This document shows positions 18,424 to 27,718 of a stretch of 64,000 nt of DNA, piece after piece; position 1 is the stretch's first letter; the number at the start of each line of letters is the position of its first letter. Location: positions 496,001-560,000 of the forward strand of contig NZ_JAKRNT010000001.1 in NCBI RefSeq assembly GCF_022346605.1, written 5' to 3'. The notes beneath the pieces were generated by a model. It ran no database searches. It saw nothing but the letters and a program-made list of their open reading frames with translations, and had not been told where the DNA came from. This stretch comes from Sporosarcina sp. ACRSL. Its GTDB lineage: Bacteria; Bacillota; Bacilli; Bacillales_A; Planococcaceae. A program made the translations under genes and the position numbers.

Positions 18424-18789
18424 TTGACAGTAAGAGGAGTAAGGGGGGCAACTACTGTTGTTTCCGATCAACCAGAAATCGTACTTGAAGCGACAAAATC
18501 CTTAGTACTTGAAATGGCTAAGGAAAACAGCATAGCTCCTGACGAGATCGTATCAGTCATCGTATCAACTACACGGGATATCGAATCGACATTTCCTGCC
18601 AAGGCAGTCCGGACTTTGGACGGTTGGAAATACGTACCGGTAATGTGTACCCATGAAATGGACGTTCCAGGATCGATGCCACTTTGCATTAGAATTCTAA
18701 TGCATGTCAATTCAGAAACGCATCAAAAGAACATTAAACATATATATCTTAATGAAGCAGTGAGGCTGAGACCTGATTTACAAAACTAA
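18424..18789 (+). CDS. aroH: chorismate mutase, AroH type
   Basis: AroH converts chorismate to prephenate. This is the monofunctional trimeric type, 121 aa here. It begins MTVRGVRGATTV from TTG 18424, with Arg7 of the active site, and has CIRILMHVN near residue 88 that carries the second essential arginine. The only gap to aroB is two bases. In B. subtilis trpEDCFBA lies next, but here hisC follows after 27 bases. Confidence 0.96.
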   Translation: MTVRGVRGATTVVSDQPEIVLEATKSLVLEMAKENSIAPDEIVSVIVSTTRDIESTFPAKAVRTLDGWKYVPVMCTHEMDVPGSMPLCIRILMHVNSETHQKNIKHIYLNEAVRLRPDLQN

Positions 18790-18816
18790 AATGAATAGCA
18801 GAGCGGAGGAATACAT

Positions 18817-19911
18817 ATGCAGTGGAAACAAGTTCTCTCGACTATGAAGCCGTATAAGCCAGGCAGATCAACAGATGAGGTGAAAAAGGCTTATGGATTG
18901 GAAAATGTCGTTAAATTGGCTTCGAATGAAAACCCATACGGTTGCGCTCCGTCAGTAACCGAGTTCTTACGTAATGCCTCGATGCCATTTGAAATCTATC
19001 CGGATGGCCATGGGACAACCCTCCGCACTAAATTGGCTAAGAAGCACCGCGTCGATGAAGCGTCAATTCTTTTCGGAAATGGCTCCGATGAAATTATTTC
19101 AATCATTTCACGCGCTTTGCTGGATGAGCACGTTCATACGATAATACCGACTCCGTCGTTCCCACAATATGCCCACAATGCTAAAATTGAAGGCGCCGAT
19201 ATTACGGAAATTCCTTTGCGAAACGGGTATCATGATTTGAATGATTTCTTAGATGCGATTAATGAACGGACAGCTATCATATGGGTGTGTAATCCGAATA
19301 ATCCTACTGGGAGTCTTATACCGAGTAGTGAAATTGTACAGTTTTTAGAAAAGGTGCCTGAAAACATCCTTGTCGTTCTCGATGAGGCGTATTTTGAATA
19401 CGTAACAGATCCGAACCATATTGATTCCATAACACTTTTGGAAAGATTTCCAAACATCCTAGTTTTACGAACGTTTTCTAAAGCTTATGGATTAGCATCT
19501 TTCCGAATTGGATATGCGGTTGGTTCACCTGCAATTATTACCGATTTAAATAAAGTACGTAACCCATTTAATAATAATACACTTGGAGTAACGGTTGCCA
19601 GTATCGCATTAGAAGATAATGCTTTCATCGAAAACTGTCAAAAGCTGAATGAAATACAAAGGGAGCGTTTTAAAGCATTCGCTTCTGAGAAAGGAATTCA
19701 CATGTTCGATTCCGAAACAAACTTCGTTTTGGTGGAAGTGCCTGGTGATGCGGATGAGGCTTCAGAATTCCTTCTACAACAGGGCTATATCGTCAGAAGT
19801 GGAAATGCCCTCGGGACACCTGGATACGTCAGGGTGACAATAGGATCGGAAGAACAGACGACAGGGTTACTTCAAGCGTTTAATCTTTTATTAACAGAAA
19901 AAGGTAGATAA
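18817..19911 (+). CDS. hisC: histidinol-phosphate / aromatic aminotransferase
   Basis: This PLP enzyme acts in histidine synthesis and, at this locus in bacilli, also transaminates prephenate-derived keto acids for Tyr and Phe. It is 364 aa. The motif NPNNPTGS is near residue 164, DEAYFEY near 189, and the PLP lysine is in TFSKAYGLA near 219. No other his gene is nearby, and its partners are tyrA and aroA, which favours the aromatic role. The CGGAGG site lies before ATG 18817. Confidence 0.95.
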   Translation: MQWKQVLSTMKPYKPGRSTDEVKKAYGLENVVKLASNENPYGCAPSVTEFLRNASMPFEIYPDGHGTTLRTKLAKKHRVDEASILFGNGSDEIISIISRALLDEHVHTIIPTPSFPQYAHNAKIEGADITEIPLRNGYHDLNDFLDAINERTAIIWVCNPNNPTGSLIPSSEIVQFLEKVPENILVVLDEAYFEYVTDPNHIDSITLLERFPNILVLRTFSKAYGLASFRIGYAVGSPAIITDLNKVRNPFNNNTLGVTVASIALEDNAFIENCQKLNEIQRERFKAFASEKGIHMFDSETNFVLVEVPGDADEASEFLLQQGYIVRSGNALGTPGYVRVTIGSEEQTTGLLQAFNLLLTEKGR

Positions 19912-19913
19912 TA

Positions 19914-21029
19914 ATGACTGAAAATGTAGCAATTATAGGATTGGGACTTATAGGCGGCTCTTTAGCACTTGCATTGAAACGTGGGGAACGTCAAATTCAT
20001 ATAACGGGCTTTGACCGTTCCTATGCAACTGCTGACGAAGCTTACCGCCGCGGTATTATTGATACAATTGCACCGTCTGCGAAATCGGCATGTGAAAAAG
20101 CTGATTACATCATTTTTGCGACGCCTGTCAATACGACAATTGCATTGATGGAAGAGGCGATGGAATGGACATTGAAAGAAAATGTCATCCTATCGGATAC
20201 GGGAAGTACAAAAAGTCCAATCATGCAGGCTGCGGAAAGACTTGAAAGCAAAGGTTTAACGTTCATTGGCGGACATCCAATGGCAGGGTCGCATAAAAGC
20301 GGCATCGCAGCAGCGAAAGCTCATCTGTTCGAAAACGCGTACTATGTTTTGACTCCGGGTGAGAGGGCGAGTGCTGAGCAAATTGAAAAACTGTCTACTC
20401 TTTTAAAGTCTTCCAAAGGTAAAATCGTTATTTTGGATGCGCAAGATCATGATCGGATGACTGCTATTGTTAGTCATTTTCCACATATTATCGCCTCCTC
20501 ACTCGTCGGAATGTTGGCTGACCAAGAAAAGCAACAGCCATTTGTGAAAAAACTAGCTGCAGGCGGTTTCCGTGACCTGACCCGGATCGCTTCTGCAGAT
20601 CCGACAATGTGGAGGGATATTACGATACAGAATCGGGAAGAGTTGCTTGGACAATTGGATAGTTGGCTGCAGGAAATGCATTCAATCCGTTCGATGATTG
20701 TTGAAAATGATCCCGAGCGTATCTATGATTTCTTTTCCGACGCAAAAGAATATCGTGACCGTTTGCCTTCCACTTCCGAAGGGGCTGCACAAGGTGCTCT
20801 ATACATGACTTTCGATTTGCACATCGACATACCCGATACTCCAGGTATTATTTCTGAAATTACGAAAATACTTGCAGATGAACAAATTAGTATTACAAAT
20901 ATACGGATTGTCGAAACGCGGACAGATGTATATGGAATCCTCGTCATCAGTTTTCAAACTGCAGAGGATCGTAAAGCGGCAAGAGCGATTCTTGCAAAAA
21001 AAACGGATTACAGCATGCATATTCTCTAA
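19914..21029 (+). CDS. tyrA: prephenate dehydrogenase
   Basis: TyrA oxidatively decarboxylates prephenate to 4-hydroxyphenylpyruvate for tyrosine. The 371-aa protein has an N-terminal NAD Rossmann motif IIGLGLIGGS (residues 7-16) and GGHPMAGSHKSG near 120 at the active site. A C-terminal ACT domain (about 298-370) is expected to bind amino acid for feedback control. The ATG is 2 bases after the hisC stop, so translation is coupled. Confidence 0.96.
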   Translation: MTENVAIIGLGLIGGSLALALKRGERQIHITGFDRSYATADEAYRRGIIDTIAPSAKSACEKADYIIFATPVNTTIALMEEAMEWTLKENVILSDTGSTKSPIMQAAERLESKGLTFIGGHPMAGSHKSGIAAAKAHLFENAYYVLTPGERASAEQIEKLSTLLKSSKGKIVILDAQDHDRMTAIVSHFPHIIASSLVGMLADQEKQQPFVKKLAAGGFRDLTRIASADPTMWRDITIQNREELLGQLDSWLQEMHSIRSMIVENDPERIYDFFSDAKEYRDRLPSTSEGAAQGALYMTFDLHIDIPDTPGIISEITKILADEQISITNIRIVETRTDVYGILVISFQTAEDRKAARAILAKKTDYSMHIL

Positions 21030-21044
21030 TGAGGGGGACTCGAC

Positions 21045-22343
21045 ATGGTTGAAACGAAAACAGTGAAATTCGACAAGCCGGTAGTAAATGGATCCGTCAA
21101 AGTGCCAGGGGACAAATCCATTTCCCATCGTGCTATTATGTTAGGGTCGATTGCGGAAGGCCGTACAGTTATAAAAGGATTCCTCGATGGAGAGGATTGT
21201 TTGCGAACAATCGAGATTTTTAAGCGTTTAGGCGTTTTCATTGACCGTATAGGTACAGATGTCGTCGTCGAAAGTCCTGGAATAAGGAACTGGAAGACAC
21301 CAACTGAAGAGCTCTATGCGGGTAATTCGGGAACGACAGCAAGACTGATGTTAGGAATTTTGTCGAGTTCTACTGTCACTTCCACATTGACGGGTGATGA
21401 ATCGTTATCAAAGCGGCCAATGAAAAGGGTGACGATCCCTTTGCAATCGATGGGAGCCTCGATTTCTGGAGGAGAGTATCTTCCGCTCACGATAAGCGGG
21501 TCAATGCTTAAAGGGATTGACTATACGATGCCTGTAGCAAGTGCACAAGTGAAATCTGCCATCCTGTTTGCAGGGCTTGGCGCAGATGGGAAGACCTCCG
21601 TTAGGGAAACTGCCGTTTCGAGGGATCATACTGAACGGATGCTTAAACAGTTTGGAGCAACGGTTGAGCAGGATAAAGGCACTGTCAGCATACAAGGCGG
21701 GCAAGTTCTTAAGGGAACAAACGTCACAGTTCCAGGTGACATTTCCTCTGCTGCATTTTTTATGGCAGCCGCTGCAATGATTGAAGGAAGCGAAGTCGAA
21801 TTTGTAGATGTCGGTCTAAATCCAACGAGAACAGGAATTATTGAAGTACTGAGAAAAATGGGTGCTAAAGTGGAGATTGTTGAACAAAACGGTGAAATAG
21901 GCGAACCTTATGGCATCGTTAAAGTATCGCATGCACCGTTGAAGGGAATTGAGATTAGCGGGGATATCATCCCGACGCTTATCGATGAAATTCCAATCAT
22001 CGCACTGCTAGCTACACAAGCGAAAGGAACGACAATAATTAAGGATGCTGAGGAACTTCGTGTCAAGGAAACCGACCGTATTGCGGCTGTCACGGAAGAA
22101 TTGACGAAACTTGGAGCCGATGTGGAAGCAACGGAAGATGGAATGATTATTAAGGGACCTACGGTTTTATCAGGTGCAGAACTGAAATCGTATGGTGACC
22201 ACAGAATAGGTATGATGGCTGCCATTGCAGCTTTGCTTACGGATGGTCCAGTCCAAGTTGAAGACACTTCATGCATCGCCATTTCCTATCCAAACTTTTT
22301 TGATCATTTGACAAAACTCGTTCTCAATGGCGATCAAGAATAA
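21045..22343 (+). CDS. aroA: 3-phosphoshikimate 1-carboxyvinyltransferase (EPSP synthase)
   Basis: AroA (AroE in B. subtilis naming) joins shikimate-3-phosphate and PEP, the step before chorismate synthase. The product is 432 aa, with VPGDKSISHRA at residues 21-31, GNSGTTARL at about 94-102 and KETDRI near 342. It closes the aromatic genes, and ypiA follows 39 bases later. Cluster order aroC-aroB-aroH-hisC-tyrA-aroA thus gives most of the shikimate-to-tyrosine route apart from aroD, aroE and aroK functions. Confidence 0.97.
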   Translation: MVETKTVKFDKPVVNGSVKVPGDKSISHRAIMLGSIAEGRTVIKGFLDGEDCLRTIEIFKRLGVFIDRIGTDVVVESPGIRNWKTPTEELYAGNSGTTARLMLGILSSSTVTSTLTGDESLSKRPMKRVTIPLQSMGASISGGEYLPLTISGSMLKGIDYTMPVASAQVKSAILFAGLGADGKTSVRETAVSRDHTERMLKQFGATVEQDKGTVSIQGGQVLKGTNVTVPGDISSAAFFMAAAAMIEGSEVEFVDVGLNPTRTGIIEVLRKMGAKVEIVEQNGEIGEPYGIVKVSHAPLKGIEISGDIIPTLIDEIPIIALLATQAKGTTIIKDAEELRVKETDRIAAVTEELTKLGADVEATEDGMIIKGPTVLSGAELKSYGDHRIGMMAAIAALLTDGPVQVEDTSCIAISYPNFFDHLTKLVLNGDQE

Positions 22344-22382
22344 TTTTCCTAGTGTATACAACATGAAGGATCAGGTGAAAAT

Positions 22383-23648
22383 ATGATGCAGTTACATGAA
22401 TTTGAAAAAGCAGTACTCGATGGGGATATCGGCCAAGTGAACGATTTGATTGATCGAGCGGAAAAGGCCGGGGATTTCGATCTCTTATATGAAGCTGCAA
22501 GTTTTTTGGTCGATTTTGGGTATGTTGGTCAAGCAGATCATATTTACGAGACATTAATCTCCTATATGCCTGATGAGCCCCAATTAAAAATTGACCGTGC
22601 AAGTACATTAATGGAGCTAGGCGATGAGGACGATGCATTGCTGTTGCTCTCGGAAGTGACGCCCGACCAAGAGGAATATACCCAAGCACTTTTAGCCCTT
22701 GCCGATTATTATCAGATGATCGGCATGGCGGAGGCGGCTCTTGGAAAAGTGAAAGAAGCGCTTGCAAGATCGCCTCACGAGCCAGTCATCCGTTTTGCAA
22801 ATGCCGAACTATTGTTGGATGCTGGAAGGTATCTCGAAGCCGCGAAGCATTATTCAGAGCTTTACGATGAAGGTTATCATGAAATTGCGGGAACGAGTAT
22901 TCCTTTCCGTCTTGCAGAGACGTATAGCGCGGGTGCAGCTTTCGAAGATGCGCTCCCTTATTACGAAGAGCTATTGAAAGATGAGCAGCTTCCGGACACG
23001 ATTTTCGGTGCAGCGTATGCTTATTATCAAAGCAATCAACCTGAAAGGTCGATACATTTACTTGAAGATTTGATTGCGATGGACCCTGATTATTTTTCCG
23101 CTTATATGCTCGTTGGTCAGGCTTATTCCCAACTGGGGAATGATGAAAAAGCATATGAACTATTCGAACAAGGCATTGCACGTGATGAATTTGACAAGGA
23201 ACTTCGTCTGTCAGCGGGTAAATCAGCACTGAAGCTCGGACTGCCCCTAGAGGCAGAGGAACACTTGCAACAAGCGATTGCACTTGATCCCGAATATATA
23301 GATGCCATTATTACACTCGCATCTCTCTATAATGAAAGGAAAGAGGACGAGAAATTAATAAGGCTGCTCACAGATCTAGATGATGGAAATTTAGATATTC
23401 CGCTTTTGTCCGCATTTAAAGCATATGCTTTAGAAAGAGAGGAACAATATGCACATGCATACGTATCTTACAGTAAGGCATATGTTGGAATGAAGGATGA
23501 TCCATCATTTTTGGATAAGTACGCAAGATTCCTTTTGGATGAAGGAAAACGGGATGAAGCTATCGAAGTAGTTAAGACATTGGTAAACCTTACACAACAA
23601 GAGGAATGGACCGCTTTTCTTGAAACGTTGAATGACGAGGAGGTGTGA
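22383..23648 (+). CDS. ypiA: TPR-repeat protein YpiA
   Basis: The 421-aa soluble protein is built almost wholly of tetratricopeptide-like helical repeats, for example around residues 230-300 (PDYFSAYMLVGQAYSQLGN and following). TPR proteins usually hold protein partners, and no enzyme motif is present. Two consecutive ATGs (22383, 22386) are possible starts. Position after aroA and before ypiB matches B. subtilis ypiA, whose precise role is unknown. Confidence 0.88.
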   Translation: MMQLHEFEKAVLDGDIGQVNDLIDRAEKAGDFDLLYEAASFLVDFGYVGQADHIYETLISYMPDEPQLKIDRASTLMELGDEDDALLLLSEVTPDQEEYTQALLALADYYQMIGMAEAALGKVKEALARSPHEPVIRFANAELLLDAGRYLEAAKHYSELYDEGYHEIAGTSIPFRLAETYSAGAAFEDALPYYEELLKDEQLPDTIFGAAYAYYQSNQPERSIHLLEDLIAMDPDYFSAYMLVGQAYSQLGNDEKAYELFEQGIARDEFDKELRLSAGKSALKLGLPLEAEEHLQQAIALDPEYIDAIITLASLYNERKEDEKLIRLLTDLDDGNLDIPLLSAFKAYALEREEQYAHAYVSYSKAYVGMKDDPSFLDKYARFLLDEGKRDEAIEVVKTLVNLTQQEEWTAFLETLNDEEV

Positions 23649-23649
23649 T

Positions 23650-24201
23650 ATGACAGCCATGATTCCTGTCGCTGCCAAAAAAGACTTCGTACGGTGGTTT
23701 TTAAAGCGCTATAAATTAAAGCGCCGGGAATGTGTGTGGATTCTGAACTATCTGTTAAGCCATGAGCAACTTCTTCAAAACGTCCATTTTACGGATGAAG
23801 CACATTACTGTCCGAGGGCGATGGTGATTTCAACAATAAATTCGGAAAGTATCCCTTTCCGTTTTTACAAAGGCAATCTGATGACTGCTGATGCGGAAAA
23901 ATCATTTCATGATCTACGTCTCCATCCGGAAGAAAAAATGTACATTCAACTAAACTTCCCGAACAGCCATGCATGCCCTCAATATGCGAGTGTACGCGAG
24001 GAAAATCCATTCCTTCCCGCAGAACTCCAAGTGAGTGCAAGAGATCGAAAGATTGCTGAGCAGCTGCTTGAGGAAAGTGTTGCTTCATTGTCTCTTGAAC
24101 TTCTTATGAAGAGGGTTGATGAGGCACTAGATGCCAATGATCGGGAACGATTTCTCGTTTTGTCAGCAATGTTGAACGATATGAAAATCACAAAAGACTA
24201 A
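23650..24201 (+). CDS. ypiB: UPF0302 / IDEAL-domain protein YpiB
   Basis: The product is 183 aa from ATG 23650, 7 bases after GAGGAGG; an in-frame ATG 23632 lies upstream of that site inside ypiA. An N-terminal UPF0302 domain carries WILNYLLSHEQLLQNVHF near residue 30. A C-terminal IDEAL domain (about 138-180) contains the pattern LxxxVDEALDxxDRERF. The IDEAL domain is a short interaction helix found in low-GC Gram-positive regulators. Biochemical role is not known to me with certainty. Confidence 0.88.
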   Translation: MTAMIPVAAKKDFVRWFLKRYKLKRRECVWILNYLLSHEQLLQNVHFTDEAHYCPRAMVISTINSESIPFRFYKGNLMTADAEKSFHDLRLHPEEKMYIQLNFPNSHACPQYASVREENPFLPAELQVSARDRKIAEQLLEESVASLSLELLMKRVDEALDANDRERFLVLSAMLNDMKITKD

Positions 24202-24238
24202 TGACTCCGTCTTCCAGATGGAGTCATTTGCATGACTA
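24200..24238 (+). terminator. hairpin after ypiB, possible weak terminator
   Basis: A 9-bp stem AATGACTCC pairing with GGAGTCATT has an 11-base loop. The downstream T run is broken, so partial readthrough into ypiF is likely. Confidence 0.5.
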
Positions 24239-24258
24239 TTTTTAAGGGGCTGGTTTTA

Positions 24259-24708
24259 ATGAATTGGACAGGCAAGGATATGGATACATATTTGCTTCAA
24301 AAAGAATATATCGATACACTAGTAGTACCGCTTGTAAAAATAGAAACGAAGATTGATAATATGAAGACTAGTGCATCATCAACAGAATTCATTATGCATC
24401 TAGCTTCTCTCATTGAGACACAGTTCAAAGGAAGGATGATGTTTGCGCCGCCATTTTCCTACACAACAACGACGGATTCATTACATATGGCACAAACGAC
24501 CTTAAGGGAGTTTTCCGACACGAGTTTTAAACATGTTTTCTTCCTGACAACCGATCATGCTTGGACTTCAATTGAGTTGCCTGGACAAGTTATTTGGATG
24601 CCTTCGATTCCACTTGAAAACATGGAGGCCTCTTTACGGCAATCGATTCTGGAAGATCAACTTCGTCAAGTATTGCCAAAATTCACTGAGCAATGGTCAA
24701 AGCAATAA
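24259..24708 (+). CDS. ypiF: DUF2487 protein YpiF
   Basis: The product is 149 aa from ATG 24259, 8 or so bases after AAGGGG; an earlier in-frame ATG 24232 lacks a site. It begins MNWTGKDMDTYLLQKEYIDT, which matches the start of YpiF-type DUF2487 proteins of about 148 aa. It has no signal or membrane segment. The gene is conserved just upstream of qcrABC. Function is unknown. Confidence 0.85.
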   Translation: MNWTGKDMDTYLLQKEYIDTLVVPLVKIETKIDNMKTSASSTEFIMHLASLIETQFKGRMMFAPPFSYTTTTDSLHMAQTTLREFSDTSFKHVFFLTTDHAWTSIELPGQVIWMPSIPLENMEASLRQSILEDQLRQVLPKFTEQWSKQ

Positions 24709-24773
24709 GTACACCAAAGAAAGTTGATTTTCACATATGCATTTAGTCAATGGTAGTGGATATGGTTGGAACA

Positions 24774-24799
24774 TGTGTAAAATTCATGAATTGTTCACA
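24774..24799. promoter_or_regulatory. operator-like palindrome upstream of qcrA
   Basis: Twenty-six bases form a near-perfect palindrome: TGTGTAA, then AATTCATGAATT (a perfect 12-base palindrome), then GTTCACA, with two mismatched pairs. It lies 26 bases upstream of the likely -35 box of the qcr promoter. It resembles an operator for a dimeric regulator, but I cannot assign the protein. Confidence 0.5.
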
Positions 24800-24825
24800 A
24801 TCTACAAGTACAGCAGAAAGCATGA

Positions 24826-24854
24826 TTGAATTTACACTAATATTGATATATCAT
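24826..24854 (+). promoter_or_regulatory. candidate sigma-A promoter for qcrABC
   Basis: TTGAAT (24826-24831) and TATCAT (24849-24854) are separated by 17 bases. No gene is seen in 24709-24927 apart from these sites. Confidence 0.55.
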
Positions 24855-24927
24855 AGATATGTCCTAGTTTTACAATTAGCAATAGTATGTCCGTTGGACT
24901 GATTTCGGAGTAAGAGGAGGGAAACTG

Positions 24928-25431
24928 ATGAGCAGCAAAGTGTCAAGACGCCAATTCCTAAGCTATACCTTGATGGGTGTCGGTGGATTCATGGCTTCAG
25001 CAATGTTGATGCCAATGGTTCGCTTTGCGGTCGATCCAGTATTGCAACCGAAAGGTGAAGGTGAGTTCGTTCCAACTCCACAAAAAGTGGACGAGTTGAC
25101 TGAAGTGCCTGTACGCGTTGACTTTACTATTAAAGATCGTAAGGATGGATGGTACAAATCCGATGTATCGAATACCGCTTGGGTTTATAAAGAAGGCGAT
25201 ACGGTCATCGCACTTTCTCCTGTCTGTAAGCACCTTGGATGCACGGTGAACTGGGAAGGCGACGAGAAACATAAGAACGAATTCTTCTGCCCTTGCCATA
25301 ATGGACGATACGAGAAAAACGGTAAAAACATACCAGGATCTCCACCACTCGGACCACTCGATGAGTATGTAGTCGAAATCGTGGATGGATATGTCCACCT
25401 TGGAAAAACGGTTCCAAACACATTAGTTTAA
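24928..25431 (+). CDS. qcrA: menaquinol:cytochrome c reductase, Rieske iron-sulfur subunit
   Basis: QcrA carries the Rieske 2Fe-2S cluster of the b6c complex. The protein is 167 aa with an N-terminal twin-arginine-like start (SRRQFL at residues 5-10) and one membrane anchor. The cluster ligands are in CKHLGC (about 101-106) and CPCHNGRY (about 120-127). TAAGAGGAGGG precedes ATG 24928. It is the first of three genes encoding the complex that oxidises menaquinol made by the hepST/menH products. Confidence 0.96.
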   Translation: MSSKVSRRQFLSYTLMGVGGFMASAMLMPMVRFAVDPVLQPKGEGEFVPTPQKVDELTEVPVRVDFTIKDRKDGWYKSDVSNTAWVYKEGDTVIALSPVCKHLGCTVNWEGDEKHKNEFFCPCHNGRYEKNGKNIPGSPPLGPLDEYVVEIVDGYVHLGKTVPNTLV

Positions 25432-25453
25432 AATGTAAGGGGGTACGACCGAA

Positions 25454-26128
25454 GTGCTAAATAAAATTTATGATTGGGTTGACGAACGGTTGGATATCAC
25501 CCCGATTTGGCGGGATATCGCTGACCACGAAGTACCTGAGCACGTAAACCCTGCACACCATTTTTCTGCATTCATTTATTGTTTCGGAGGTTTAACGTTT
25601 TTCGTAACGGTCATCCAGATTCTTTCAGGTATGTTCCTTACAATGTACTACACCCCGGATATTGAAAATGCATGGAAATCCGTTTACTATCTTCAAAATG
25701 AAGTAGCATTCGGTGAGATTGTGCGTGGAATGCACCACTGGGGAGCATCTCTAGTTATCGTAATGATGTTCCTGCATACATTGCGTGTATTCTTTACTGG
25801 CTCATATAAAAAACCTCGTGAATTGAACTGGATCGTCGGAGTATTGATTTTCATTACGATGCTAGGTCTTGGTTTCACAGGTTACTTATTGCCTTGGGAT
25901 ATGAAAGCGTTGTTCGCGACTAAAGTAGGTATTGAAATTGCAGCATCGGTTCCTTTCATCGGTGAGCAGATCAAAGTCCTTCTGGCGGGCGATTCCACAA
26001 TCCTTGGTGCTCAAACATTAACAAGGTTCTTTGCGATTCATGTATTTTTCCTACCTGCTGCTTTGCTTGGGTTGCTTGCAGCGCACTTTATCATGATCAG
26101 AAGACAAGGTATTTCCGGACCGCTATAA
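25454..26128 (+). CDS. qcrB: menaquinol:cytochrome c reductase, cytochrome b subunit
   Basis: QcrB is a b6-type short cytochrome b, 224 aa with four membrane helices. Heme-ligand histidines lie in MHHWGASL (near residue 95), FLHTLRVFF, and RFFAIHVFF (near 193) with AAHF near 213. GTG 25454 starts the frame after GGGGGTACG. The split form, with the remaining helices in QcrC, is typical of Bacillales. Confidence 0.96.
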   Translation: MLNKIYDWVDERLDITPIWRDIADHEVPEHVNPAHHFSAFIYCFGGLTFFVTVIQILSGMFLTMYYTPDIENAWKSVYYLQNEVAFGEIVRGMHHWGASLVIVMMFLHTLRVFFTGSYKKPRELNWIVGVLIFITMLGLGFTGYLLPWDMKALFATKVGIEIAASVPFIGEQIKVLLAGDSTILGAQTLTRFFAIHVFFLPAALLGLLAAHFIMIRRQGISGPL

Positions 26129-26177
26129 GATCTATATCGATAGTGATTGTCTGAAATTAGAATAAGGAGGGGACATC

Positions 26178-26948
26178 ATGCAACGCGGAAAAGGGATGAA
26201 ATTTGTCGGAGATTCGCGCATTAAGGCAACGAATAAAATGCCGAACGTCCCGAAAGATTACTCAGAATACCCTGGTAAAACGGAAGCATTCTGGCCAAAC
26301 TTCCTCTTGAAAGAGTGGATCATCGGCGCCGTCTTCCTTGTCGGGTATCTAATACTGACAGTTGCCCATCCGTCACCGCTTGAGCGTCAAGCAGATCCGA
26401 CGGATACAACATACATACCGGTTCCAGACTGGTATTTCTTATCCATGTATCAATTGCTTAAATATGAATTCGCATCCGGACCATACAACGTCATCGGTGC
26501 GATCGTAATGCCTGGATTAGCTATCGGTGCTTTGCTGCTGATGCCTTTCTTGGATACATCGAAAGAGCGTCGTCCATCTAAACGCCCTCTTCCGACTGCT
26601 TTCATGCTTCTAGCGTTCGCAGCTCTTTTCTATCTAACATGGGAATCCGTTGTGAACCATGACTGGGAAAAAGCGAAAGCGCAAGGTGCGATTGTTGAAG
26701 AAGTTCAATTCGACCCTGAGTCGGAAGGATACCAGATTTACGCTGGATCATCATGTATCGGCTGTCACGGTGACGCATTCCAAGGCGGATTAGGACCAGC
26801 ATTGAGCAACACTGGACTTACTGCTGATGAAATTGTAGACATCGCACATAACGGTATTGGAACAATGCCAGCAAACCAGTGGACAGGTTCCGAGGAAGAT
26901 TTGCAAGTACTTGCAGAATTCCTTGAAAGCCTAGGAACAGAAAAGTAA
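26178..26948 (+). CDS. qcrC: menaquinol:cytochrome c reductase, cytochrome b/c subunit
   Basis: QcrC fuses a subunit-IV-like part with three helices (about residues 50-165) to a C-terminal cytochrome c domain. The fusion carries the heme-binding CIGCH motif (about 194-198) and a methionine ligand region GTMPANQW near 233. It is 256 aa. PVPDWYFLSMYQLLKYE near residue 76 is the conserved quinol-site PEWY-equivalent (PDWY). AAGGAGGGG precedes ATG 26178, and a terminator follows. Confidence 0.96.
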   Translation: MQRGKGMKFVGDSRIKATNKMPNVPKDYSEYPGKTEAFWPNFLLKEWIIGAVFLVGYLILTVAHPSPLERQADPTDTTYIPVPDWYFLSMYQLLKYEFASGPYNVIGAIVMPGLAIGALLLMPFLDTSKERRPSKRPLPTAFMLLAFAALFYLTWESVVNHDWEKAKAQGAIVEEVQFDPESEGYQIYAGSSCIGCHGDAFQGGLGPALSNTGLTADEIVDIAHNGIGTMPANQWTGSEEDLQVLAEFLESLGTEK

Positions 26949-26957
26949 TACAACTCG

Positions 26958-26989
26958 AAAAAGAGTCAGGTGACTGACTCTTTTTTTTT
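26958..26989 (+). terminator. intrinsic terminator after qcrC
   Basis: A perfect 11-bp stem AAAAGAGTCAG pairing with CTGACTCTTTT has a GTGA loop and a long T run. Confidence 0.93.
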
Positions 26990-27042
26990 ACAAACTATTA
27001 TACATATTTATTACTGACATACTTCTTTTTAGGGAGATGGTC

Positions 27043-27648
27043 GTGATTACTATTGTCAATCGTATTTGGTTTCTGCTGTCGCATAAGTCATTTTTGTGGA
27101 TCTTGCTCTTCGTTAATTTACTCGGAACTGTATACGGCTATGATTGGTACATGTGGCAGTTGGAAATAACAGAACCGAAATTTTGGATTTTTGTACCCGA
27201 CAGCCCGACGGCTAGCCTTTTCTTTACACTTGCGATCATCGGTTGGCTTCTCAATAGGAATTTCAAATTAATCGAGGCATTAGCGTTCATAACGCTTGTC
27301 AAATATGGATTATGGGCGGTCGTCATGAATTTGCTCACACTGCTTGAAACGGGTTCCATCGGATGGGTCGGATGGATGCTTGTCGGCTCTCATTTTGCAA
27401 TGGCAGTGCAAGCGTTCCTCTATAGTCCATTGTACCGATTTGGCTTCGGACATATTGTCATCGCTGCCATTTGGACATTGCATAATGATGTGATTGATTA
27501 CGTATTCGGCCAAATGCCGATTTACCACGATTTAATGAAACATATGCAACAAATTGGATATTTTACATTTTGGCTTTCCATTGGGTGTATACTTTTAGCA
27601 TTTATCCTATGGAGAAAAAGGGAAAAACGGGCAACTGTTATAGCATAA
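27043..27648 (+). CDS. ypjA: DUF1405 membrane protein YpjA
   Basis: The product is 201 aa with about five or six membrane helices. GTG 27043 is chosen because AGGGAG (27031-27036) directly abuts the alternative ATG 27037. Position after qcrC matches B. subtilis ypjA, and the family is DUF1405. No function is known, and constant linkage to qcr suggests a link to respiration or the membrane, which is inference only. B. subtilis ypjB, normally next, is absent. Confidence 0.85.
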   Translation: MITIVNRIWFLLSHKSFLWILLFVNLLGTVYGYDWYMWQLEITEPKFWIFVPDSPTASLFFTLAIIGWLLNRNFKLIEALAFITLVKYGLWAVVMNLLTLLETGSIGWVGWMLVGSHFAMAVQAFLYSPLYRFGFGHIVIAAIWTLHNDVIDYVFGQMPIYHDLMKHMQQIGYFTFWLSIGCILLAFILWRKREKRATVIA

Positions 27649-27718
27649 TAGCAAATAGTTGCGGATATAAAGTGTACGTTATAAAATAAAGAGAGATAGA
27701 AAAAGGGAGGGAAACACT

